DNA of 64,000 nt from Moduliflexus sp964602655 (lineage in GTDB: Bacteria > Moduliflexota > Moduliflexia > Moduliflexales > Moduliflexaceae). The stretch spans positions 1 through 64,000 of the forward strand of contig CAZRSF010000024.1 of assembly GCA_964602655.1 (NCBI GenBank), given 5' to 3'. Under the pieces are notes generated by a model that saw only the letters and a list, made by a program, of their open reading frames with translations, was not told the DNA's origin and made no database searches. The position numbers and the translations under genes were made by a program. How positions within the stretch are numbered: the stretch's first letter is position 1; each line of letters starts with the position of its first letter. This document shows positions 48,756 to 58,537 of the stretch, piece by piece.

Positions 48756-50027
48756 ATGATGCAAAAACAAGTTCGTGTCATCGTCCTGGCGACGATGACT
48801 CTTTTACTCGTGTTTCTGACGTTTCCGCAGCCGGGGAATCCGGCGTCCGAGCAGAAAATGCTTGAGGATGTGACCAAACTCCTGCTCGGCGAAATCAGCA
48901 AGCTCTCGTCCAGAATCACGTTTTTAGAGCAGCAGAATAAGACAATGTCCCGCACGTTAATCAAATTGCAGGAAGACCTCGACAATGGCGGACGTGTCTT
49001 GCCGGAGCAGGTACAGGATCACATGGCGAAAATGTACACCATGCCGAAAGTGGTGAGCCTCTGTAATGTGCGCGTTCCGTTAGATAAATGGGATGTGTGG
49101 CAGCGGTTGGACAGCGAGTTTTTTTCGTTTTTGGTGGATCAGCGACAGGTTATCTTATGGCTGAAACGCACCGGTCAATTTTTTCCGTATATTGAAGAAG
49201 AGCTTGAACGCGCTGGTTTACCGGACGACTTAAAATACGTCACGATTGTGGAAAGCGGATTGAGGGCAGGCGTCACCTCCACTGCTGGAGCGGCAGGATT
49301 CTGGCAATTCATCGAATCCACAGGGAACGATTACGGCTTGACGCAAAGTTCCTGGTTGGATAACCGCCGAGATTTGTACGCCTCGACACAGGCCGCGATC
49401 AAATATCTCGGCAACCTGTACGAAATGTTTCATGATTGGCCGTTAGCGTTTGCCGCTTACAATTGCGGCGAAGGCCGGGTGATGAACGCCATGAAAGCGC
49501 AAGGCGTCAATAACTATTATCAATTGGAACTGCCGCGTGAAACCGAGCGTTATGTCTTCAGGATTATTGCCGCCAAAATTATTCTCTCCGACCCAAAGCG
49601 CTATGGTTTTTATATTGACGATGAAAATCTGTTCCCTCCGTATAAATTCGAAACGGTGACGGTCACGTTGAAACAACAAACCAATTTGCGCGAGATCGCC
49701 CGCAAATACGGATCGTATTTCCGCGAAATCCGCCTGCTGAACCCAGAAATTCAAGGCGAAACGCTTCCAGCGGGAACACATACGATTAAGGTGCCCAAAG
49801 GCTGGCAACAACTTATCAAAAGCCTGCCGCAAGAAGAAACCGTCGAAATGATTGCCGAGGCCGAAGATAATGGCGATTCGCTGATTTATACCGTGAGGAA
49901 AGGGGACAGCATCGGGAAAATTGCAAACCAATTCAATGTATCAGTCAGGAAGATCAAGCTGCTCAAAAGCAAAGGTTCATCATTGTCAACGATTCATCCC
50001 GGCGATCAGTTATTGATCGAAAAATAG
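48756..50027 (+). CDS. MltD-like lytic transglycosylase with LysM repeats
   Basis: A 423-residue protein: signal/anchor segment (about 8-25), a coiled coil (about 30-75), an SLT domain (about 125-260) with catalytic glutamate in YVTIVESGLRAGVTSTAGAAGFWQF and the later NCGEGRVMNAM, then two LysM domains (about 300-350 and 378-423, IYTVRKGDSIGKIANQFNVSVRKIKLLK). It cuts peptidoglycan with 1,6-anhydro products, near the wall that the LysM domains bind. GAGGTGA precedes ATG 48756. Confidence 0.88.
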   Translation: MMQKQVRVIVLATMTLLLVFLTFPQPGNPASEQKMLEDVTKLLLGEISKLSSRITFLEQQNKTMSRTLIKLQEDLDNGGRVLPEQVQDHMAKMYTMPKVVSLCNVRVPLDKWDVWQRLDSEFFSFLVDQRQVILWLKRTGQFFPYIEEELERAGLPDDLKYVTIVESGLRAGVTSTAGAAGFWQFIESTGNDYGLTQSSWLDNRRDLYASTQAAIKYLGNLYEMFHDWPLAFAAYNCGEGRVMNAMKAQGVNNYYQLELPRETERYVFRIIAAKIILSDPKRYGFYIDDENLFPPYKFETVTVTLKQQTNLREIARKYGSYFREIRLLNPEIQGETLPAGTHTIKVPKGWQQLIKSLPQEETVEMIAEAEDNGDSLIYTVRKGDSIGKIANQFNVSVRKIKLLKSKGSSLSTIHPGDQLLIEK

Positions 50028-50047
50028 GTGACACCCTTGTGAATCGT

Positions 50048-50092
50048 AGGGCGAAACTGTTGTTTCGCCCTCGCCGAAACGAAGTTTCGGCG
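50048..50092. repeat. Two adjacent intergenic palindromes
   Basis: Agggcgaaac / gtttcgccct (50048-50071) and cgccgaaac / gtttcggcg (50072-50092) lie back to back downstream of mltD-like gene, before the convergent HD-GYP gene. Confidence 0.75.
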
Positions 50093-50220
50093 TACAGCAT
50101 TATTCATTTCCATTGAACATCACGAAGGAGTCTCAACGCCCAGCTTTAACGGCAAAAGCTGCACTCCTTAAATATGGGAATAATGCTATACAATTTATGA
50201 TCGTTTCAACCGCCGAACTG

Positions 50221-51447
50221 TTAGTCGGGAAAACGTTTGGAAATCGCTCGAATCGTATCGAGACAAACAAAAAAGGCGTCAATCATCTCCGGGTCGAAAT
50301 GCGTTCCGGCCTCGACGCGCAGTTTTTTCAGGACATCCTCCTCTTTCCAGGCTTCTCGGAATACGCGGTGATTCGACAGCGCATCATAGACATCGGCAAT
50401 GGCGACAATTCGGCCAAAGACAGGAATATCTTCCCCCTGTTTACCGCGCGGACGCCCCTGTTCATCGCGATAGTTCGGCAGCGGTTCGCCGGAGTGCGGG
50501 TCTATGTACCCCGGATAGCCTTTCCCGTCCCAACGCTCGTGATGGGTTAACGCGATTTCCGACGCGAGCGATTCGATTTCCGAATGCCCATGTTTCAGCA
50601 AAAGCTGGGCGCCTTTAAGCGTATGTTCCTTCATCGTATTGTATTCTTCTTCTGTCAATTTCCCCGGCTTTTTGCGAATAACCGATGGAATCGCTAATTT
50701 GCCCAAATCGTGCAACATGGCCGCCATTCTCAGTGCGTCTTTCTGCCCGGAGATTTCATTATCGGCAACTCCTTTTCGACGCGCCCAAACTTCATAAATT
50801 TCTGCGGCATACGCGCCAACACGATTGACATGAGCGAACGTCTCCTCGGTATCGCGCAGCGCGGTGAGAATTTGAATAATTCCTTGCACTCTGGAACGCG
50901 TCGCGAGTGCGCGTTCAAGCGCTGTTCCCGCGTTGTTCGCAAATAATTGCACCAAAGGAAGATCATCTTCCGGAAGGCTTGATATTTCTCCTTCAGGAGT
51001 ACGCATATTAATTAGTTGGACGACGCCAAGCAGCTTATCATACGTATTTTTGAGTGGAAAGGCGCAGACGGAAAGAATCTCGACGTGAAGTTCCTGTTCA
51101 TACGAACGATCCGGGCGATTTGCAGGCGCAATGTCTTCCGGAGTGCCAATGATATTGACGCTGCTTCCAGTTTGCGCGATGTATGCGGGAATAGTATCCT
51201 GCGGAATGCTTCCGGCAGACGCGCGATAGATATGAGGCAGGGAGCGCTCGGACTGCTGTTTGCCATTCTGAGTGTGATGCAGCCGCAACTCGTCGCCTTC
51301 CATCACATAAATGGAACCGACCTCAGCATGACTTAATTTCCTGGCCGTCGTCAGAATCTTTTCGACCAGAAAATCTACGTCTTTCGCTTGCGCAAACTCC
51401 AGATTGGCATCAAGAATTTGTTGAAAAATCTGCTGTTTATCTAACAT
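50221..51447 (-). CDS. GAF-HD-GYP cyclic-di-GMP phosphodiesterase
   Basis: A 408-residue signalling protein: GAF domain (about 20-165), then an HD-GYP domain (about 200-395) with HDLGKLAIPSVIRKKPGKL, LTHHERWDGKGYPGY and GRIVAIADVYDAL. HD-GYP domains hydrolyse cyclic di-GMP and, rarely, cGAMP. The metal-binding HD (HDLGK) and the second His-rich HHERWDGKGYP motif are intact. It is the last gene of the minus-strand envelope run; the nested element at 51561-51670 separates it from lpxD. Confidence 0.88.
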   Translation of the reverse strand: MLDKQQIFQQILDANLEFAQAKDVDFLVEKILTTARKLSHAEVGSIYVMEGDELRLHHTQNGKQQSERSLPHIYRASAGSIPQDTIPAYIAQTGSSVNIIGTPEDIAPANRPDRSYEQELHVEILSVCAFPLKNTYDKLLGVVQLINMRTPEGEISSLPEDDLPLVQLFANNAGTALERALATRSRVQGIIQILTALRDTEETFAHVNRVGAYAAEIYEVWARRKGVADNEISGQKDALRMAAMLHDLGKLAIPSVIRKKPGKLTEEEYNTMKEHTLKGAQLLLKHGHSEIESLASEIALTHHERWDGKGYPGYIDPHSGEPLPNYRDEQGRPRGKQGEDIPVFGRIVAIADVYDALSNHRVFREAWKEEDVLKKLRVEAGTHFDPEMIDAFFVCLDTIRAISKRFPD

Positions 51448-51560
51448 ACGCTCCCCCTTTTCGAGAATCCAACCGTCAAAGCATATTGAATGTCACAAGA
51501 TTCGTTTCTATATATACAAGAGAGGAGATGCGCTGAGAAAGTTAAGAATTTTTGTAATTA

Positions 51561-51670
51561 TTTACGTACCGGCGGACAGCCTTGTCCGCCGCGCTGAAAT
51601 CAGCGAGGCGCCATCGAAGGCGATTTTTATTGGCCAAGACGGCGGACAAGGCTGTCCGCCGGTACGTAAA
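51561..51670. repeat. Nested inverted-repeat element (MITE-like)
   Basis: Perfect 31-base terminal inverted repeats (51561-51591 and 51640-51670, starting tttacgtaccggcggacagc) around a 48-base centre. Each repeat is itself a hairpin (ggcggaca-gcct-tgtccgcc). The element sits four bases after the lpxD stop. No transposase. No target duplication is obvious. Confidence 0.75.
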
Positions 51671-51673
51671 CAG

Positions 51674-52789
51674 TTACGAATTTTTTAGAAAAACTTCATC
51701 AACAGCAATATGCCCCGATACCTCTGACTCGGAGGGCGATTGCCTCGCAAGCAGTTGTTCTTCCAATGCGCGAATTCGTTGTTCTAAAGAACGAATGGTT
51801 TTTAACGCGTCGGGAAGTTTATGCAACGCGATTTGCGACTTTTTCCACAGGGTTTGATCGACTGCGGGGCTTCCGGCGACAATAGATTTCTCTGGCACGG
51901 ATTTCGGGACGCCGGATTGCGCGGCCACGATCACCTCATCGCCAATCTCAATATGCCCGACTACGCCAACCTGTCCGGCTAACGTGACGTGTCTGCCGAG
52001 CTTCGTACTGCCGGAAATGCCGACTTGCGCAACAATGACAGAATGTTCGCCAATGACGACATTATGTCCGATTTGCACTAAGTTATCAATTTTAACACCT
52101 TTTTTAATATGGGTTTGCCCTAATGCCGCACGATCAATCGTGACATTCGCGCCGATTTCGACATCATCCTCAATGACGACCGTGCCGATTTGCGGGATTT
52201 TCACATACTCGCCTTTCACTGGCGCAAAACCGAACCCGTCGCTTCCGATCACCACTCCGCTGTGCAGAATGACGCGGTCGCCGATGCGCGTTTCTTGAAG
52301 CACTGATGCGTTGGGATAGATCAACGTATCAGCGCCAATCATCACATAGTCGCCAAGCACGACGCCGGGGTGAATGATGGTTCGCGCGCCGATGGTCACA
52401 TGATTGCCGAGAGAGACGTGCGCTCCGATGCGGCAGCCATCGCCGATTGTTACGTCATCCCCCATCACTGCTGTCGGATGAATGCCAAGCGGCGGATGGA
52501 ACTTTTGTTCGAACAGCATCATGATTCTGGCAAACGCCAAATAGGGATTGGCGACTTTCAGGAGGTTCAAGCCGGGCGCGTCAATTTCTGGCGCGACAAT
52601 GACTGCCGAGGCTTTCGTCAACGGAAGTTTTGCGCGATATTTCGGGTTGGAAAGAAAAGTGATTGCTCCAGATTCGGCTTCTTCGATTCCAGCCACAGAA
52701 GAAATGATGATGCGATCATCTCCGACAACGATACCCTGAACGTATTCAGCTAATTCTCGTAATTGTTTTTCCACTGAGATGCGCCGCAT
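51674..52789 (-). CDS. lpxD: UDP-3-O-acylglucosamine N-acyltransferase
   Basis: A 371-residue acyltransferase of lipid A synthesis. N-terminal uridine-binding domain (LRELAEYVQGIVVGDDRIIISSVAGIEEAESGAITFLSNPKY) and a C-terminal left-handed beta-helix with hexapeptides such as IGDGCRIGAHVSLGNHVTIG; catalytic histidine region about 240 (VQIGHNVVIGEHS), and a C-terminal coiled-coil trimer helix (RSLEQRIRALEEQL). Length is a little longer than the E. coli protein. It follows skp, the classical bamA-skp-lpxD order. Confidence 0.93.
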   Translation of the reverse strand: MRRISVEKQLRELAEYVQGIVVGDDRIIISSVAGIEEAESGAITFLSNPKYRAKLPLTKASAVIVAPEIDAPGLNLLKVANPYLAFARIMMLFEQKFHPPLGIHPTAVMGDDVTIGDGCRIGAHVSLGNHVTIGARTIIHPGVVLGDYVMIGADTLIYPNASVLQETRIGDRVILHSGVVIGSDGFGFAPVKGEYVKIPQIGTVVIEDDVEIGANVTIDRAALGQTHIKKGVKIDNLVQIGHNVVIGEHSVIVAQVGISGSTKLGRHVTLAGQVGVVGHIEIGDEVIVAAQSGVPKSVPEKSIVAGSPAVDQTLWKKSQIALHKLPDALKTIRSLEQRIRALEEQLLARQSPSESEVSGHIAVDEVFLKNS

Positions 52790-52856
52790 ATCGCACTTGC
52801 GTCAAGAGGTCTTTTACAAGGGAATGCAGCAATGTCTGGCAGGGAGAGGTCATTGG

Positions 52857-52880
52857 AGAGACGCGATTGATCGCGTCTCT
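52857..52880. repeat. Small palindrome between lpxD and skp
   Basis: Perfect arms agagacgcgat / atcgcgtctct with a two-base loop. Confidence 0.65.
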
Positions 52881-52914
52881 TATGAAAACGAAGCGCGTGA
52901 CTCGAAAATCAGAC

Positions 52915-53442
52915 TTATTTATTCCCCTGAGTGTTGTAGAGCTTGATAATGTCCTCTGTAATTTCGATCTGATCCGCGCCGTATAAAATATTTCCGGCTT
53001 CTAAAACCAGGGTAAAATTATTGGTTTTACCATATTCCACGACAATTTTGCCGACATCTTCCAGCAGTTGTTTCAGCGAACGCTGCTCAACCAGACGCAA
53101 TTCATTGCGTGAATCCTGAACAAAGCGTGTATAGTCCCGTTCGAATTTGGCTAATTCATCGCGTTTTTGAGCTTTCGCTTCGAGAGTGAGCGCTTCTTGC
53201 TGGTTGTCGAAATCCGCTTTCATTTGATTGTACTCGTCTTCCATCTTTTTGGCTTGCTGCGCTAATTCTTCAGATTTCTTTTTAATTTCATCTTGCGCAG
53301 TTTTTCCTTGTTCCGACGAATCAATTACGCGCTGCAAATCTACAAATCCGATTTTCATTGGCTCTGTTTGCGCGAACACATTGCCAACCATTGCACACAC
53401 CATCGCCATCATCATCATTACAGAAAGTACTGTTTTTTTCAT
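52915..53442 (-). CDS. skp: Periplasmic chaperone Skp/OmpH
   Basis: A 175-residue protein: signal peptide (MKKTVLSVMMMMAMVCAMVGNVFA), then the OmpH/Skp pattern KIGFVDLQRVIDSSEQGKTAQDEIKKKSEELAQQ and long charged helices (QAKKMEDEYNQMKADFDNQQEALTLEAKAQKRDEL), with a short C-terminal strand-helix VVEYGKTNNFTLVLEAGNILYG. Skp carries unfolded outer-membrane proteins to BamA. ATG 53442 gives the signal peptide; the frame is open upstream. Next gene on the strand is lpxD. Confidence 0.9.
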   Translation of the reverse strand: MKKTVLSVMMMMAMVCAMVGNVFAQTEPMKIGFVDLQRVIDSSEQGKTAQDEIKKKSEELAQQAKKMEDEYNQMKADFDNQQEALTLEAKAQKRDELAKFERDYTRFVQDSRNELRLVEQRSLKQLLEDVGKIVVEYGKTNNFTLVLEAGNILYGADQIEITEDIIKLYNTQGNK

Positions 53443-53564
53443 TATCTGCGTTTCATCTATCATCATCGCTGCGCTGAACAACCGTCTCACAGTCATTCAA
53501 GCGACAGCGTCTGAGATGTTAGTTGACTCCATTGTTATTTGCTGTCCGTAAAAAAGCCGGGCGT

Positions 53565-55874
53565 TTAAAATAACGCGCCGATTCCAAAATGAAATTCATC
53601 AGCGTCCTCGCCTTCTTCGCGATCAAGTTTATACCCCCAATCTAAACGAATCAAGCCAAGCGGCGATTCGAAGCGTACCCCAATGCCCGTCCCTTTTCTA
53701 AAGGTCGAGATGTCAAAATCTTCATCAGAGGTATAGACATCGCCCATATCGAAAAACCCTAATACGCGAATTTTCTTATTGATCGGAATAATCACTTCCG
53801 CAGTGGCAACAGCAAACGTATTTCCACCGATTTCTTCGCCATTTTCATCTTTCGGGCCAACTGATCGTTCCTCATACCCGCGAATCGTCTCAGCCCCTCC
53901 AGCAAAAAACCGTTCGGAGATCGGCACTTCGTCACTGTCGCCAAATTCTGTGATATACCCGACTTCCCCTTTGAATCGCAAGGCAAAATCGCGATACAGC
54001 GGGAAATATATATTATGATTCAAACCGAGTTTATAGAAATTATTCTCAGCGCCTAACACACCGCCGGCATACTCTCCGCTCAGATTTGTCCGCATACCTT
54101 TTGTCGGCAGGAGCACGTTATTAATTGTTGACCGTCGTAAAAAGAGGGTCATACTGCTCGTTTTGCTCAAACCATTCGATTCTTTAATGATTGCCGAAGC
54201 GTCCTCTTCGACATTCTTCGTATCAACCTCCTTATATTCATATTTCACGGTTCCGAAAATATTTTTAAACAATTTTCGCCCGAAACGAATGCCTCCGCCG
54301 ACGCTTGAAGAATCATAGGAGGTATATTCGCGCTCGGTTTTATACGCGTCAATTCCTACCAGATATTTCGAATCTAAAAAACGCGGCATGGTATAACCTA
54401 AATTGAAGACCTGAGACTTGCTGCCTAATGAGGCAGAAAACATAATCTGATGCGCCAATCCGAACAAATTCGCATACGCGATATCGCCGGAAAACACGAA
54501 ACTATCCACCGAACTCCATCCGCCGCCAAAATTAAACGATCCCGTCTGACGTTCTTCGACCTCGATATCCCAATTCACCGTATTCGGCGACTCGCCTTCG
54601 CTGAAGGCGAGATTGACTTCTTCGAACAGCGCTAAGTTAAAAATATCTTGTTGACTTTTTTCCAAAAGAGAACGGTCAACCAAATCCCCTTCCTGCAATG
54701 TCAATTCTCGGCGGATCACTTTATCTCGCGTCACATCGTTGCCAGTAATCGATATCCGCGCTAATCGGTGCGGTTCTCCTTCGCGAATCGCATACGTCAA
54801 ATCCACCTGCTTGGCTGCGCGATCAATCCGAATTTCAGGATCAATCAGCAGTTTTCCGTCCGTGTTGTCTGAAATAGGGGTGACATAACCTTTTTGCCCA
54901 TAAAGCGCGGAAATGGCTAAAATGTCATTTCGAATATGCGTGCGACTGAACGGATCGTCCGGCGACATGGTCAGTATTTTCGTCAATTCTTCCGTAGGAT
55001 AGACGAGATTGCCTTTCACTGCGACATGAGACATCTTGTATATGACGCCTTCTTCAATGACAATCGTAATAAAGAGGTTCGTGCCGTCACGATAATCAAG
55101 CGAATAATCTTTGACTGCGACATCAATATACCCATGATCGACGTAAAAGAATTTGACTCGTTCGATGTCTGTTTTTAACGTTGTTTCTTCATATTTCCCA
55201 GAACCATCAATGAACGAGAGAAACCCCTTTTTTCGAGTCGCCATCTGTTTTCGAAGTTCCTGATCGGAGAAGGCCGTATTCCCTTCGAAAATCACGTTCC
55301 GCACAGCGGCTTTTTCTCCTTCTTCAATGGTATATTCCAACACGACCTTTTCATCGGGGGCATCCGCATCCGGGCGAAGGCTCGACGTAATAACCGCGTT
55401 CTGATAGCCTTCTCCACGATACAGTTGACGGATATTTTCTTCATCCTCTTTGATTTTCTGGGGGACGAATTTTTGGTTAAAGATTTCTGCAAGGTCTGTT
55501 GTCGGCAGCGTCAAAATTTCTTCGATTTTCTCGGTTTTGATTTTTTTATTGCCTTTGAATTCAATCCGACTAATAACGGGGCGTTCCTTGACAATAAATG
55601 TGACTGAATATGCGCCATCCATCTCTTCTGTCTCAACATCAACCGAAGAAAAAAATCCAATATCATAAATATGCTGCAAGTCTTTCGCAATCAGATCGGT
55701 ATTGTACAACGCTCCGACAGCGCTTTCAAGCGAGGAAAGAATCGTACTTTCAGGAATCAACGCATTCCCTTGAACGCGGATGGCGCTGATCGTTGGACTG
55801 GCGGCTTCAAGCGGAAATGTGACAAAGATCACTGCGGACAGCAGTAACAATAACAGAACATTGCGGCTTTTCAT
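53565..55874 (-). CDS. bamA: Outer-membrane assembly factor BamA
   Basis: A 769-residue Omp85 protein. Signal peptide to about residue 24, then five POTRA domains (about 27-415; for example SRIEFKGNKKIKTEKI), and a 16-strand beta-barrel (about 430-769) with the family motif region GGAETIRGYEERSVGPKDENG (VRG-type loop motif, here IRGYE) and a C-terminal strand ending in phenylalanine (FGIGALF). It inserts beta-barrel proteins. It is preceded by clpC and followed by skp, lpxD. Confidence 0.95.
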   Translation of the reverse strand: MKSRNVLLLLLLSAVIFVTFPLEAASPTISAIRVQGNALIPESTILSSLESAVGALYNTDLIAKDLQHIYDIGFFSSVDVETEEMDGAYSVTFIVKERPVISRIEFKGNKKIKTEKIEEILTLPTTDLAEIFNQKFVPQKIKEDEENIRQLYRGEGYQNAVITSSLRPDADAPDEKVVLEYTIEEGEKAAVRNVIFEGNTAFSDQELRKQMATRKKGFLSFIDGSGKYEETTLKTDIERVKFFYVDHGYIDVAVKDYSLDYRDGTNLFITIVIEEGVIYKMSHVAVKGNLVYPTEELTKILTMSPDDPFSRTHIRNDILAISALYGQKGYVTPISDNTDGKLLIDPEIRIDRAAKQVDLTYAIREGEPHRLARISITGNDVTRDKVIRRELTLQEGDLVDRSLLEKSQQDIFNLALFEEVNLAFSEGESPNTVNWDIEVEERQTGSFNFGGGWSSVDSFVFSGDIAYANLFGLAHQIMFSASLGSKSQVFNLGYTMPRFLDSKYLVGIDAYKTEREYTSYDSSSVGGGIRFGRKLFKNIFGTVKYEYKEVDTKNVEEDASAIIKESNGLSKTSSMTLFLRRSTINNVLLPTKGMRTNLSGEYAGGVLGAENNFYKLGLNHNIYFPLYRDFALRFKGEVGYITEFGDSDEVPISERFFAGGAETIRGYEERSVGPKDENGEEIGGNTFAVATAEVIIPINKKIRVLGFFDMGDVYTSDEDFDISTFRKGTGIGVRFESPLGLIRLDWGYKLDREEGEDADEFHFGIGALF

Positions 55875-56056
55875 GGCTATGTAAACACAATAAAGTTGTC
55901 GGGACGATTATAGAACGCTCCACAAGTTTATTTCGTGAGATCAACGAAGGATTAAACAATCAATCATCAGATTCTTCTCTGTTATACACCCGGAATCTAT
56001 TCGAAACAGGGCGTTTACGCATCAGGTAAAACATTACGTGAACGTTAAGCCACTTC

Positions 56057-58516
56057 TCATGAGATCGCGTCAAGTATTTCTTCATATTTTTTAGCTGACG
56101 CCAATTTGCGGCGTTCCATAAATGTTGGCAGATCATTTTCCAACAGCACATCAATGCGACCATCTTCAGTAAATCGGCCTTTCAGCATTTCTTCAGCCAG
56201 CGGGTCTTCGATATAGCGTTGCAGCGTCCTGCGAAGCGGCCTGGCGCCATACGCCGGGTCGAATCCCTTCTGAACCAGCCAGTCTTTCACCTCGGCAGAG
56301 AGCGTCAAATGAATATCTTGTCGCGCTAATTGGCGATTCAAATCTTCAAGCAGAATCTCTATAATCTCGCGAATATGCTCTTTCGTCAGCGAATGAAATG
56401 TGATCGTGGCATCAAGCCTGTTCAGGAATTCCGGGTTAAAGGCTCGTTTCAGTTCTGCATGAATCAAGGTCTCGACCTGATTGTTGGATTCGTCTTCGGA
56501 AGGCTGGTGAAATCCCAATGACGTGCGGCGTTCGATCAATCGCGCACCTAAATTCGAGGTCATGATGAGTACGGTGTTTTTAAAGTTGACCGTCCGCCCC
56601 ATGCTGTCAGTCAATTGCCCATCGTCCAAGACTTGCAGCAGCATATTGAAAATATCGGGATGCGCTTTTTCGATTTCATCGAAGAGAATCACGGAATACG
56701 GTTTGCGCCGGACTTTTTCGGTCAGTTGCCCGCCTTCGTCATGTCCGATATACCCCGGAGGCGCTCCAACCAGTCGCGAGGAGGCAAATTGTTCCATGTA
56801 TTCCGACATATCCAAACGAATCAATGCGGATTCATCGCCAAACAGCAATGTCGCGAGAGCTTTGGTCAGTTCTGTTTTGCCCACGCCGGTCGGACCAAGA
56901 AACATAAATGCGCCGACGGGGCGTTTGGGGTTGCGGAAGCCGGTTCGCGAGCGCCGAATGGCTTTGGCGACGGCGCGAATCGCCTCGTCCTGTCCGATAA
57001 TCCGCTGATGAAGGTCATGCTCAAGATGCAACAACCGTTCCGACTCATCCGCTTCGATCCGGCTGAGTGGGACACCTGTCCAGACGGATGCGACATTGGC
57101 AATATCCTCTTCCGTCACAACGGGGCGCGCTTTATCCCGATGTTGCTGCCAGTCGAGTTTGAGTCGTTCGTATTTGGCGCGAAATTGGCGTTCGCGGTCG
57201 CGTAATTCAGCCGCCCGTTCGAAATGCTGTTCTTTCACGGCAATTTCTTTGACGCGATTGATTTCTTTGATTTTTCGGGCGAATTGCTTAAAGCTGTCAG
57301 GATAGATCGATCCGTCAATTTTCCGCCGCGAACAGGCCTCATCAATCAGATCGATCGCTTTATCGGGAAAAAACCGCTCGGTAATATATTGATCGGACAA
57401 GTGGACGGCTAATGTGATGCTGGTATCGGGCAGTTTGACCTTATGGTAATTTTCGTATTTTTCCCGCAGTCCTTGTAAAATATGGATCGTATCGCCAGAA
57501 GTCGGCGGCTGGACAAGAATGCTTTGAAAACGGCGCGCCAACGCGCCATCTTTCTCGATATACTTGCGATATTCATCAAGCGTGGTCGCGCCGATACATT
57601 GGACTTCGCCACGCGAAAGCGCGGGTTTCAGCATGTTCGAGGCGTCAAGCGAACCTTCGGCAGCGCCTGCGCCGATCAACGTGTGAATTTCATCCACAAA
57701 CAACAGAATCTCTTTTGATTTGCGAATTTCAGCAACGACGGCTTTCAGGCGTTCTTCGAATTGTCCGCGATATTTCGTTCCGGCGACAAGCGCGCCCAAA
57801 TCCAGGGAGATGATCCGTTTATTGCGAATCGCGTCAGGCACGTCTCCTCGCACAATTCGCTGCGCTAACCCTTCTACGATGGCCGTTTTGCCGACGCCGG
57901 GTTCGCCAAGAAGAATCGGATTATTTTTCGTGCGGCGGCTTAAAATTTGGATGATGCGTTCCATTTCATCTTCGCGCCCGATAATCGGGTCAAGCTTCTC
58001 CTGAATCGCGAGATCGGTCACGTCTGTGCTGAATTGTTTCAGCACCTTGAGTTCTTTTTCCTCTTTGGCTTTCTTTTGCGCAGCTTCCAGAAGCGTGAGG
58101 ACTTGGCGCGTGAGCTTTTCTTCGGTGAGGCCGTATTCTCTGAGAATGCGCGACGCTAAATTGTATCGCTCTCGAAAAATGCCTAATAGCAAGTGTTCCG
58201 TGCCAATGTAGTTATGATGAAAATGCCGGGCGTATTCGAATGAATATTCTAACGCTTTTTTGGCGGCAAGCGTAAAAGGAATCTCGCCCAAATTCGGTTG
58301 AGATTTCCCCCGAATAATGCGGCGTTCAAGCACCTGCGTCATCTCTTCCGGCGGAACGCGTAATTCTTGCAAACACGCAATCGCCACACCGCTCCCTTCC
58401 TTGAGCAAGCCTAAAAACAGATGCTCGCAATCCAGGCTGTCGCTCTGTAGGCGACCCGCCTCATTCCTTGAAATCATCATCACTTTACGCGCGCGTTCTG
58501 TAAATCGTGTAAACAT
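56057..58516 (-). CDS. clpC: ClpC-type AAA+ unfoldase
   Basis: A 819-residue ClpC: N-terminal double Clp_N domain (E32-type position in SLDCEHLFLGLL kept), first AAA+ domain with GEPGVGKTAIVEGLA, UVR middle region (EIAVKEQHFERAAELRDRERQF) that in ClpC recruits adaptors, second AAA+ domain with GPTGVGKTELTKALA and the ClpP-binding-loop tripeptide LGF in RTSLGFHQ, then the small C-domain. ClpC with ClpP degrades proteins tagged by arginine phosphorylation. It lies directly after mcsB on the same strand and before bamA. Confidence 0.93.
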   Translation of the reverse strand: MFTRFTERARKVMMISRNEAGRLQSDSLDCEHLFLGLLKEGSGVAIACLQELRVPPEEMTQVLERRIIRGKSQPNLGEIPFTLAAKKALEYSFEYARHFHHNYIGTEHLLLGIFRERYNLASRILREYGLTEEKLTRQVLTLLEAAQKKAKEEKELKVLKQFSTDVTDLAIQEKLDPIIGREDEMERIIQILSRRTKNNPILLGEPGVGKTAIVEGLAQRIVRGDVPDAIRNKRIISLDLGALVAGTKYRGQFEERLKAVVAEIRKSKEILLFVDEIHTLIGAGAAEGSLDASNMLKPALSRGEVQCIGATTLDEYRKYIEKDGALARRFQSILVQPPTSGDTIHILQGLREKYENYHKVKLPDTSITLAVHLSDQYITERFFPDKAIDLIDEACSRRKIDGSIYPDSFKQFARKIKEINRVKEIAVKEQHFERAAELRDRERQFRAKYERLKLDWQQHRDKARPVVTEEDIANVASVWTGVPLSRIEADESERLLHLEHDLHQRIIGQDEAIRAVAKAIRRSRTGFRNPKRPVGAFMFLGPTGVGKTELTKALATLLFGDESALIRLDMSEYMEQFASSRLVGAPPGYIGHDEGGQLTEKVRRKPYSVILFDEIEKAHPDIFNMLLQVLDDGQLTDSMGRTVNFKNTVLIMTSNLGARLIERRTSLGFHQPSEDESNNQVETLIHAELKRAFNPEFLNRLDATITFHSLTKEHIREIIEILLEDLNRQLARQDIHLTLSAEVKDWLVQKGFDPAYGARPLRRTLQRYIEDPLAEEMLKGRFTEDGRIDVLLENDLPTFMERRKLASAKKYEEILDAIS

Positions 58517-58537
58517 CTCAACTCCCTGCGTTACTCG

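Noticed and set aside
51561..51670. Complete insertion sequence
   Set aside because: Only 110 bases with no room for a transposase; at most a non-autonomous element.
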